From Diplosphaera chodatii (lineage: Eukaryota > Chlorophyta > Trebouxiophyceae > Prasiolales > Stichococcaceae), in assembly GCA_032358165.1 (NCBI GenBank), contig JAALGY010000061.1, positions 1,116,001 through 1,180,000 on the forward strand: a stretch of 64,000 bases of DNA. The letters are read 5' to 3'. Positions 33,701 through 44,647 of this stretch are shown one piece after another (within the stretch, counting starts at the first letter, position 1; every line of letters begins with the position of its first letter). Made by a program: the position numbers and the translations under genes. A model generated the notes under the pieces. It was not told the origin of the DNA. It saw only the letters and a list, made by a program, of their open reading frames with translations, and did not search any database.

Positions 33701-36700
33701 TGCGATCGTCAACATCGTGGTGGTTGCTGCCATGCTGATCGCCGCCGACAGGAAGAAGTCGGCCGCCCAGGTCTCGCACTGGTCCAAGGGTGCGCTTCCG
33801 CAGTGGAGCTGCAGAACATGCGAGCGGGCTGACTGGCTCCCAACTCCGCACCTGCATCGCTGAGGCGAACTCGGGGTGCACCCTTGATGTTGCTCCCTGG
33901 GTCGTCTCGCAGGCAGCGCCGAGGCGTCATTAGCAGCGGGCGCGGCGGGGCTCCCGGCCACTACTGCCGCGCACCACCAGCCGGTCGTGCTCGCCTGGTC
34001 ACGCGTCAGCTGCTCCGTGCCAAAGGTGCGGCAGCTGCAGAAGCCCAGTGGCCCAGATCGGCTTGCTTCTAACAAAGTTCGTGCAGTCTTGATTCCGGCG
34101 GCATTTGGTGTGTGCTGCATTGTTCAGCACTGTGAGCAGACGCGGCCCAGCTCTGCCGCCGTTGGCGTGTCCAACCACGGGTTGCAGGACCACTGCAGGA
34201 CCCCAGCTCAAGCTGTCAGTGACCAGGGCATGCATGCAGCGGCAAGATAGGGGTGGATGTCCACGGACTTTGCCGCCCGTCTGTAGGGGCAGCGCGGCAA
34301 GCGGAAGCGGGTGCTGCGGGGCGTGTCGGGCGTGTCGGGGGTGCCCGCTGGTGCCGGCCGTGCCGCCTCCTGCATGACAGCCATCCTGGGGCCCTCGGGT
34401 GCGCTGGCAGCCGCGGTGCATGTGGGTGACCAGCACGCGTGACGTTGCGGAGCACCTGCATGGCTGCATCTGCTGCAGCCGCAGCTGAGCAGGGCCGTGT
34501 GTCCTGGGCGTGCAGGCGCCGGGAAGACGACGCTGCTGGATGTGCTGTCGGGGCGGCGGCAGGGCAGCAGCGTCGCGGGTGTGATCTGCCTGAACGGTCA
34601 CCGAGCCACGCCCGCCCAGGTATGCTACCGGGCGTGCGCCCTGCCACACCAAAAGTAGGCCTCAGCCACGATCGCCCATCAGACCTGTCTGTAAGCGACT
34701 GGCCCCTTGAGAGGGTGAAGCGAGAGGTGCGCCCGCCACGCATGCAGGTGCGGGCGGTGGTGGGGTACGTGCCCCAGGACGACATCCTGCCGGGCACCTC
34801 CACGGTGTGGGAGTTTCTGTCGTTTCACGCGGCGCTGCGGCTGGCGGGACTGGACGCCGAGGCGCAGGGCGCACGCGTCTGGCAGGTGCGCGAGCATCAG
34901 CTGGTGCATAGCCCGGGACACAGCTGAGCGTGTGGTGCCAGCAGCATCGTGATGGTGTCATGGGCACCGCAGCATCCAGGCCTCGCGCCAGAATCAGCCA
35001 CGTGGGCATGTTTGGGTGTCTTGGACGCCGTCCGCAGTGGTGACTTCGGTCTGAATGCCTATGCACGCAGCACACGGCATACCAGACACCGGACGAACTG
35101 TACCCGCTGCCACCCCGCTGACCGCCTCCACTGGTGCGTCTCCACCACCGCAGGTCATCGAGCAGCTGGGCCTGGAGAAGGTGGCGCACAGCTTCATCGG
35201 GGACGCGTGGGTGCGGGGGCTGTCGGGCGGCGAGCGGCGGCGGGTGTCCATCGCCGCCGAGCTGCTCACCGCCCCGGGCCTGCTGTTCTGCGACGAGGTC
35301 ACCACAGGTCGGCGCCCGCCAGCTTGTGCCGAAGGGATGTGCAGATCATTAGAGGTGCATCTTGCGTATTCAATGTATGCTGGAAGGTCGGGTCTGCTTC
35401 TGTAGGGTCTGGAGTGCATGCCATGAGCATGCAGCAAAGCAGCAAGCTTGCACTTTGGCGTGGTTCCGCTTGTGTGGGCGCCACTGTCGTGGGCCAGAGG
35501 GTTGCGTCACCGCCTTGGCGTCCTGCTGCAGGGCTGGACAGCAGCAACGCGGCCAAGGTGGTGGACATCCTGGCGGGGCTGGCGGCGGGCGGCGTGGGCG
35601 TGGTGCTGACGATCCACCAGCCGCGCCCCGACGTGTTCCGGCTCATGCACCGCGTGCTGCTGCTGTCCGGGCGCGGCCAGGCACGCTTTGGCAGCATGCA
35701 GCTGCTGTAAAGTGTCGCAATCGACTTGGTGGCAGCTGCCACGTTGCGCGTGACACAGCATGTCGACAGACGTTGACTGAGCTTGGTAAAAACAGATACG
35801 CTTCAACGGTGCAGCCTTGTGCGCACGGTTACCTCTGCCAGCGTCACCGCCGATTTGGACGGCCTGTAGCGCACAGCTGCCAGTGCAAGTAGCAGTTGCT
35901 GATCAGTCGTGGCGCCTGCTCTGCAGGTTGTGTATGCCGGAGCCGTGGCGGATGCGGAGGCCCATTTTGCAGCGCTGGGGTACGCGCCGCCGTCGCCGGA
36001 TATCAGCGTCGCGGACCACATGCTGGACGTCGTCATCAAGTCCCCCGCCGCCGAGGTGGAGCAGCTGGTGACCGAGTTTCAGGGGTGAGGAGCACCGCTG
36101 ACCAGCCTGCTTGTCGCACAGCTATACACTGCCGCTGAGTTGCGCACGCCATGTGGGCACTGGAGCTGCTTGCCCGCATGACGGACGTCAGGACAGCAGT
36201 GTAGATCATGACGTCTGTTCAGCTGGCGACTTCTTGCACTGGTTCAGGCACCCTGTGAAGCGCTCATCTGTTGAGTGCACCCTGCTCCTAACAGCCGCTG
36301 TATCCAGTTCCGCACATGCATTGCCAGGTCGGGGGCGGCGGCGGACGACCTGGCGTGGGCGGCGTCGCTGCAGTCGGCGCCGTGGCCCCTGCCGCCGGCG
36401 CGCGCGCGGCCGCCGCTGGAGCTGCAGCTGCAGCAGCTGGGCGGCCGGCTGCTGCGGCGCGCCTACCGCCAGCCCTTCCTCATTGCGTGAGCACCCCTTG
36501 ATATGACTGGCAGGCCAGCGGCCCGCTGCCTGCGCAGTGCAGGCCCTGTAGCACTCAGGCCGCACACACACGACCTGCACGGTTGGTCGCTGCATTTCCG
36601 CACACCCCTGCCTCCTGCATACCTGCCTGCGCCTGCCCGCCGCAGGCTCAACTTCGTGGCGGCGATGCTGACGGCGGCTGGGCTGGGCATCACCTTCTAC

Positions 36701-39700
36701 GCGACCGGCTTCGAGACAGGCGGCATACAGAGCAGGTGTGCTGGCTGGTCCGTTGCGCTGGGATTGCCCTGGCCTGCAGACATGGTGCTGCCATTGCAAG
36801 GCAGTGCGCCCGCATGTAGACACTTCTCATGGCACTGTACTGGCGGTGTCATGGAGGAGTTGCAGCTGTGCGCCCTGTCAAGCTCGTCAGCACAATTTCG
36901 ATTGGTCCGCATGCCTGTATGCGAAAGCATGGACCACTGGAACCCAGGATCTTTCCCTGTGCGCAGGCTGGGCTGCCTGTTCTTCATGCTGCTGTACCTG
37001 TCGATGATGGCGCTGGGCTCGCTGCCGGTGTGGCGCCAGGAAGGCCTGCTGTTCCACAGGTACCTTCGCTATAACACACGTATCCTGGTCTGCGACGGCT
37101 CTCAGGGAGCTGATGAACACTTTACTAGCACTTTAGACAGCCTGCTGTCAGGCTTGGGACAGCATGGGTGGGGTGAATGGCTTCCCCGCTGCTGAGGCAG
37201 TAGTCCTGCACAGCCAAACTCCCCAAGTTTCCCCCGAGTTGTCCCCAAGTTTCCCCCACCCGACGAGACAGCATAAAGACAGGGTGCGGACACTGCAGGA
37301 CGAGCACAATTACCAACTGCTGCTGCTGCAGCATCGCAGTCTGGCTGCTATGCACAGCTCTGGTGTATGTGCATGCGCAGGGAGCGCGAGTCGGGCGTGT
37401 ACGGCACTAACGCCTACTTTCTAGCGACAGTAGCCTTCGACCTCGTACCGCTGCGGGTGGCGCCGCCGGCCTTCTTCGCGCTGTTTTCGTACTGGGCGAT
37501 CGGGTTGCACGCCGGCTGCGCCACCTGCGTGCTCGCCTTCCTGCGTGAGTGTTGATCTCCACTGAGCGGACTGCACCCTGTCATAGCCTGCTCGTGTGGC
37601 CAGCTTGCTGACGTCCACCTGCATCGTTTGAGCATGGTGTAGCGGATATGACCATGCCTCCCGGCTTGGTGTGCAGTGATCTTGGTGTGGGCCAACATTG
37701 CGGCGGCAACCATGGCAATGATGATTGGCGCTGCGACGCCATCTGATGCAGCCGCCAACACGGTTGGCAGCCTCGCCATCATGGCGTCCTTGCTGTTCGG
37801 CGGCTTCATGCTGAACAAGGACCAGGTGACATCTGACAACTGGCATCAGCATGCAGTCACTGTACCTCGTATGCAAGCAGCATACATCAGCCAGGCCAGA
37901 GTCGTCAAGTGCTCTGTCGCCTGAGTTGTCGGGCTCTCATCTCAGGTGCCAAGCGCAGCGTCATGGGCCGCAGCAGCTTCCTACTTCAACTATGCCTACG
38001 AGGCTCTCGCAGTATGTTTCGCTCCAACCACACTGCTGATCAGAGCATGCCTGATTTTGATGTGATGGTTGGATGACTAGCAGCATCCATGTCAGCTCAG
38101 CAGTGCTGCGCTCTGCTGCTTCCTTGCGCTGGGCACATGGTCTACACCCCACATCGTGCCAACATTTGATAGCATGACGCATGGATGTCATGACACACCT
38201 AGCATGTTCAGTGTGGCACACGCAGATCAACGAGTTCCACAACGCGCCGACGCCCTTCTTCTTCACCAGCCCGCTCAACTCGACGGTGCTGCCCACGCTG
38301 CGCGTCAGCGGCGAGGGCGTGCTCAAGGAGTTCGGCTTCCAGGCGCACCGCTTCTGGGGCGACGTCGCCGCCGTCGTCGCCTGCAGTGAGCGGCTCAAAA
38401 TTCTGTGCCGTCATGTGTGCCTCCAAGCTTGCGCATCGCAGCCTCCCAATCCTCGCAGCAGTTGTGGGTTGCTGAACATCCAGCGGAGGGGCATCTGTAC
38501 TTTTGGCACACAGCCGCATGTCTATAGAATGTTGCCAGTGATGGTCTCCAAGCTGTGGCCCAATGTCACAATGCAGGCTTTGTGTTTGCGGGCATCACAT
38601 ACCTGCTGCTGCTGGCGTCAAGCGGCGTCATCCGCGAGAGGCTGGCGCCACTGTTCCGGTGGCGTCGCCCTGCAGGTTGCTCTTCCGCACATCAGCAGCT
38701 GAACTGCACCTTCGTTCAAACGCACAATGCAGCCCCTGAATGAAGCACATTGCTGCTGCCACAGGCCGCGTGCAAGTTGCTGAGGGCTTCCACTGTCCTA
38801 CTGCACCAGCTAGCAGCTAGAAGCTGATATCCTGACGTGCAGGGGTGCGTTCGGGGTTCATATTCGAGCGGCTCATCAGCGTGACATCTGACGACGGCCG
38901 CACGTCAGCCTTTGCATCACCCCGCAGCAATGCCGGGCTTGAGGAACAGCTGCTGCCCATGACGTCCGGCAACGCTCAGGTGCCTGTGGTTATTGTGACC
39001 TTCCGCTTTAGTGGTTTTGTCCTGCTGGCACATGGCAAACCGTGCAAGCATGACACAGTGCGCTGAAAAGGCTGCTTTGATCGCAAGCACTTCTGGGTCT
39101 TACAGAGCAAACTGTTGTCATGGCCACAGGGTGACACTGACGGCGCAGCTGCTGGCGGAGGCATCGCAGAGGAAGACGACTTTGACGAGGAGGAAGAAGG
39201 CCTGGGGAGTGGCCAGCATGGCGACAACACTGGCGGTGCCGGCGCTCTGCACAAGGAGCATGTCCAGCGGGAGCAGGCAGGGGCCGATGAGGAGTCAGGG
39301 TTGGCGGCAGACGGCAGCAGCTGGGGTGAAGACGGGCAGCAGCCCTCGCTGCCGCTGCCTGCAGGCCTGCAGCAGCAGCAGCAGCAGCTTGCCAATGGCA
39401 AGTGCAATGCCCTTGACAGCTGAGCATGCCTGCACCAGAAGCACGGTGCTGTTATGGCTGCTGGTCAGACGCTGAGGTGCCCAGCTGCTGAGCAGGACAG
39501 TCGGCTATCGTGCAGGGGAGGCAGATTCTGCTGCTGCGGTGCTGTCCTGGGAGGACATCTGCTACACTGTGCGGGTGGGCGGCGCGGGGCAGCTGCGGCA
39601 AATCCTGTCAGACGTCAGCGGCATCGCCGGCACCCCGGGTCAATCCGACAGCAGCGATGCTGCACAGCCCGCCACCAACGGCAGCATCAATGGCGACGGC

Positions 39701-42700
39701 CACAGCAGCATGCTTGATGACAGCGTTGACGTGAGCCGCAGCAGCATGCTGAAGGGCAGCAGTGGCGGCGGCGGGGGCGGCATGTGCGCCATTCTGGGCC
39801 CCTCGGGCGCCGGCAAGACCACGCTGCTGGACATCCTTGCCGGCAGGCGCTACGGCGCAGGTCAGCGGCACCAGATTGCACTTGCTGTTGTAACGGGTGC
39901 TGCAGACTCTGCAGCTGACTTGTCACGGCTCCATGGTGGTCGGTATCGTGCAATGGTGTGTGGTGGCTGTATGCGGGGTGTCACACGCTGCGGGTGGGCA
40001 TGGTGCAGGCGTCACAGGCGACATCAGGCTGTGCGGACGTCGGGTCAGCCCTGACGAGGTGCGCAGCCGCTTCACGCCTAATGCAGTAGCATTGGGCGCA
40101 CTATCTCCTGACCGGCATGCCCTGCCTTGCAATGCAAAGGTTTGATAATGCGCCAAGAGCTGAACATGGGTCTGTGTGGCTGTACCGTGTCACACCTCGT
40201 GCAACGACTCTGTGCTGGGTGGCAGGTGCGGGCAGCGGCGGGGTACGTGCCGCAGGACGACGTGCTGCCGGGCACCTCCACGGTGTGGGAGTTCCTGTGC
40301 TTCCATGCCGCGCTGCGGCTGCCAGGCGGGGCGGGCAGCAGGGCGGCCGGCGCCTCGCGCGTGCGGGCCCTGCTGCGGCAGCTGTCACTGTCCAAGGTAC
40401 GAACGTGGCATGTGCGTTTGTCGGCCGTCATCATATGGTACGGCCTATCGCACGGCTCATGCCAGAGAAGGCGTACAGAGCTGTCCTTGTATTAAGAGAG
40501 ATGTATTGAGAGAGAAGCCCCTTGCCTCTGCTGCCTATGCACATCAGCAGCTCATGCCGGTGTGGATCGGTGGCAAGCAGCACTGCAGCTGCCATCCACA
40601 ACACGCTGCCACCTCCTCGTGCTTGCACAGTTGGAAGCCTCGTTCCGCGCAGCAGCTTCATGTCCTCTGATCGAGACCGCACGCTTGCTGCTGCGCAGGT
40701 GGCGCACAGCTTCATCGGGGACGAATGGGTGCGGGGGCTGTCGGGCGGCGAGCGGCGGCGCGTCTCCATAGCCGCGGAGCTGCTCACCGCCCCGCGCCTC
40801 ATGTTCCTGGACGAGCCCACCACAGGCATGTACTCTGGCTTCTATGAGGGTCTCCGATGGGGGTCTTTTGCACGGGTGATGGTCAGTGCAGCCTCAGGCG
40901 TCTACTCTTTGTACTCACTTCTTGCCCGGGCTGCCGCTCATGGTGGTCCGGCAGCCGCCGACAAGCAGAGCCTACCGTAACACGTATCAAGCATCAACTC
41001 CCGTCTTCTCGTCTGCAGCAGCACCTGTCATGAACACCTGCCTGCAGGGCTGGACAGCACCAACGCGGCGGCGGTGGTGGGCATTCTGGCGGGGCTGGCG
41101 GCGGGGGGCGTGACGGTGGTGCTGTCCGTGCACCAGCCGCGCCCCGACGTGCTGGCCACCATGCGCCGCTGCCTCATCCTGTCCTCCGTCGGCCAGGTCG
41201 TGTACTCGGGTGCGGCAGCCGTGGCGCGTGTCAGTACTCATGTGTGGCAGGACGATGGTCGCCAGTCACACTTGTGAACAAAGCTGATCAGGGCTGCGAG
41301 GCTGTGCCCATGGTTGTGGCTCCTGCACTGTAGTTGTCTTGCCGAGCCGACAGGGTTGCCACCCGGCAGCCGGGCATGTTGCGATGCTGTGCGCGGCGGT
41401 GTGCAGGCCCGATGGAGAAGGCGAGGCAGCACTTTGGGGCGCTGGGCCACGATGTGCCGCCGCACGTCAACATCGCTGACGCCGTCCTGGACCTGGTCAT
41501 CCGCAGCCCGCCATCGCAGGCGCGACATGCTGCAGTACATCTGCACTGCAGTGGACATCACGACTGAGTGCCGGCGATGCCATGATGCAGCTGCTGCTCC
41601 TGCTGCAGCCAGGAGATCTTCAGTCCAGCGCCGCACCTCCTTGTACCAACACGATCAGCTGTAGTCAGCGGGCCGGCCTGCGTTTCGCTGCAGGTGGACA
41701 AGCTGGTGGCGGGCTTTGCAGGCAGCCCGGTCGCGGCCGCAGATGCCGAGTCTCTCGCCAGGCTGACGCTTGACGGCGCCATGCGGGAAGCGCAGGGGTA
41801 AGCCCGACGTGCAGCGCCCGGCTGGGCCTCTTGATCCCTGATCCCACGTCGCCCGATGCTCCTCCACTACCATGCGTTACATGCTAGCCTGGGCTGGGCG
41901 CTCCTGCTCGTGGCGGGGTGCTGGCGCAAGTGGCAGAGGGTGCAGGGCAGGTGTGCCCAGCAGCAAGGGCTCAAAGCTCTCGCACATCACGTGTGAGCTG
42001 CTTCTCGACCTTCAGGGCGGCGCCGCCGCTGGCGCGGAAGTACCGCGCGTCCTTCGGCGACCAGCTGCGGGCGCTGAGCGGGCGGCAGGCGGCCCAGGCG
42101 CGGCGGCACCCGGGCCTCCTCGCCGTCAACTGGGGCGCCACCCTCGTCGTCGCCGTCGGCCTAGGTCTGCCACAGTTGTCATCTCCCTCATGCCGCAAGG
42201 CTGTGTCCTGTGTCGCCCCCTCCTGTTGCACCCAGTCATGATGTCCAGAGCTCCATCTGAGTGGCTGCCGCCCTGTGACAAACCATTTCCAGTAGCCGCT
42301 GTCGGCGCGATGTGTCAGCTGAGCGGCTGCATGACCCACATGTCCGCAGGCGCAGTGTACTCCAACCTGGCGCGGGACTCGGGCGGCATCCAGAACCGGC
42401 TGGGCTCCCTGGCGTTCATGGTGCTGTACCTGGGCGTGATGGGCCTGTCCTCGCTGCCCATCTGGCGCGCCGAGCGCCTCCTGTTCATCAGGTGCGCCGG
42501 CGCGAGCTTTGCAAGCTTGCACACCAGGGGTGCCGGCTCTCGGTGTGCAGGCTGTGCACCAACAGTGCCCCTCGGCAGGAGCCCCCTGCCACTGCAGCGC
42601 CAAGGGGTGCGCAGCCTGCTTGGGCCTTCACAGCCTGCGCACTCCTTGAATCTGTGGCGGTGCCCAGTGGGCTTACACTTGATACCTCCGACAACCCCCT

Positions 42701-44201
42701 CATGCGCCGCGCAGGGAGCGGGCCAGCGGCGTGTACGGCACGGCGGCGTACTTCACCGCCACCGTGGCGTGGGACTTCCTGCCCATGCGGGTGGCGCCCA
42801 CCGCGCTGTTCGCGGCGGTCACGTACTCGGTGATGGGCCTGCGCCCGGGCGCCGGCCGGGTGCTCAGCTTCCTCGGGGTGCTGGTGCTCATCAACCTGGC
42901 CGGCACCGCCATGAGCATGGCCGTAGGTGCGGGAAACACCCCACCACCCCTGCCCCGCACCAGGATCCATGCATCATGTCCAGGCTGAACCAACATGGCA
43001 GGTTGCCACGGAGCCTGTCTTGGTAGTGGCTGCAGCAGTAGTCCTGCATGGTCACATGCCACCGGAGGCATTTCAGGCAGTCGGTCACAGTTCACGCTGC
43101 CGGGGAGTAGGGCAGTAGGCACCCGAGTTCTGCGACAGCGACAATAGTCCTACTCGTATTCGGCGTATCGAGGCTACATGTGCAGGACTACTGCTGTAGT
43201 CATTCTGTGGGACTGCATGCAGTGGTCAAGTGAGCCGCACATACAATAGCCTTGGTGTTGGGTTGCGGCCTGCATGCATACATGTCAAGGACCTGCGCTG
43301 ATGAGTTGCGTCACAGCCTCATCTTTATGCCGCTGCCGGCTACAGTGTGATCCAAACGGTTGCAGGCGCAGCGGCGCCGAGCACGGCGGTCGCCAACTCG
43401 GCGGGCGGGCTGGCGGTGCTGCTGGCGGCGCTGTTCGGCGGCTTTCTGATGAGCCGGGCGCAGATGCCGGCGCTCACCCGCTGGCTGTCCAGCCTGTCGT
43501 TCGTCAGGTGCGGCCGGGCTTGTTGAAACCGCCAAAAGCACAGTGTCCTGCCATGAGCCTGGAATGGGCTAGGTAGGCCAGAGGCAGATGCCCCTGCCCA
43601 GTCTTGATGGGTCTGGTGCATGAGCGGTATTGCAGCATGCATGTACCTCAGCAGCTGTGTCCTCTCTCCGCTCTGTCAAGGCTGCTCTGCTGTTGCAGCT
43701 CTGGCCTTGCTGTGCCCTGTTATCATGCCTTTGGGTTGGTGACGTGCAGGTACGGCTACGAGGCGCTGCTCGACAATGAGTTTCATGGCGCTGCCGACTT
43801 CCACTTCACACCATATGCCCAGAAGGTACACGTGAACATGTGATGTCATGCAAACGTTTGTGTATTGCCGGATGGTCATGTGGCTGCATCCCGCACTCTG
43901 CATTCTGCCTGCGCCTGTCTTCCCTTAGTAAAGTGCACGGATCCATGACACATACCCTTTTTATACAGTGCTGTCAGTTGCAGCACCCAAGCAGACAGCG
44001 ACTCACCTCTGGGGCTTTGCTGTGGTACAGGGCATCCCGAAGGAGAAGATTCCCAGCGTGCGGGTCAGCGGCGACATCGTGCTTGGCACCTTCGGCTTTC
44101 AGCCTGGTGCCTTCTGGGGCGACGTCTGGTGGCTCACGGTGCTGCTGGTGGCGTTTTTGGCGGCAACATTCCTGTTGCTAAAATACCGCAGGCAGCCATA
44201 A
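30759..44201 (+). CDS. full-size ABCG transporter with N-terminal Cys-rich/EGF-like ectodomain
   Basis: Membrane ATPase predicted to export a hydrophobic substrate. Forty exons join in phase with no internal stop, giving 1,825 residues. Signal peptide [17 protein letters not shown]; secreted Cys-rich region from about residue 50 with an EGF-like unit ([13 protein letters not shown]); a membrane helix [20 protein letters not shown] at about residues 360-385. ATPase 1: [14 protein letters not shown] (Walker A), [10 protein letters not shown] (signature), [14 protein letters not shown] (Walker B/D-loop), TIHQPRPD (H-loop). Membrane domain 1 ends [12 protein letters not shown]. An acidic linker (DDFDEEEEG) then leads to ATPase 2: [46 protein letters not shown]. 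Membrane domain 2 ends [17 protein letters not shown], with TAA at 44199-44201. The half-transporter unit with ectodomain resembles yeast Adp1 and plant ABCG24/28; here a second half is fused in frame. Donors after 33107, 35680, 39397, 40825 and 41519 are GC. The exon ending 32283 is the least certain. Two adjacent genes remain possible. Confidence 0.85.
37221..37257 (-). repeat. tandem C-run repeat, G-quadruplex-capable on the minus strand
   Basis: CCCCAAGTTTCCCCC occurs twice (37221-37235 and 37243-37257), separated by 7 bp, within an intron of the ABCG gene. The minus strand has four G runs (5, 4, 5, 4) with loops of 6, 7 and 6 nt. Confidence 0.7.
43033..43196. repeat. 16-bp perfect inverted repeat within an ABCG intron
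   Basis: CAGCAGTAGTCCTGCA at 43033-43048 and its exact reverse complement at 43181-43196, in the unusually long (about 440 bp) intron 42927-43365. Confidence 0.7.
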
Positions 44202-44647
44202 GCAGGCTCGTCCCAGTGCCATTGGCCATTTCATCATGTGAACAGCTCCCACACGCTGGCAGGAGCATCGCCTGCGTGGCCTTGGTATGATTCGTGAACA
44301 GCGTTGCTTCATTGTCGCACAGCTGCAGTCCAGCAGCCGGCATGTTGTGGGTTATTGATGCCAGTCTGTTGCCATGTGCATTGACCGTCCTACATTGTGT
44401 TGATTGTTTACTGATGCTGTTGGCAGCCACCGCAGCAGTCGAAGTGCAGGGGAACGGTTGATTGCATCTGGTTGCTTGATGCTGTGGCTAGTTGGTCAGC
44501 AAGTTGAAATTTGTTTGCACGACACTAATAGGCACAGCCGCTGGCATCACCATGTCCCTTGGCTGTTCCATCTTGCCAAGAATCACCATGGAGTAGGCAT
44601 GACGAGTGTACTATGAAGCACTTGCTAGGTCAGGGTTGCAACGGACA
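44202..44647. other. convergent intergenic region, ABCG / AHSA1
   Basis: 446 bp between two facing stop codons. AT-richer, with no exon; contains both 3' UTRs. The AHSA1 stop itself sits in a TGTAA (minus strand 44653-44649). Confidence 0.5.

Noticed and set aside
35681..35709. Stop codon TAA at 35707-35709 as the end of a short ABC protein
   Set aside because: The preceding exon ends ...GRGQ and continues as VVYAGAVAD at 35927 in phase, the normal ABCG sequence, using a GC donor after 35680.
39115..39423. Apparent end of the first ABCG half: an open frame in the linker that stops at 39421
   Set aside because: A GC donor at 39398 (GCAAGT) followed by the acceptor at 39515 joins phase 1 to phase 1 directly into the second ATPase region, so the stop is intronic under the better model.
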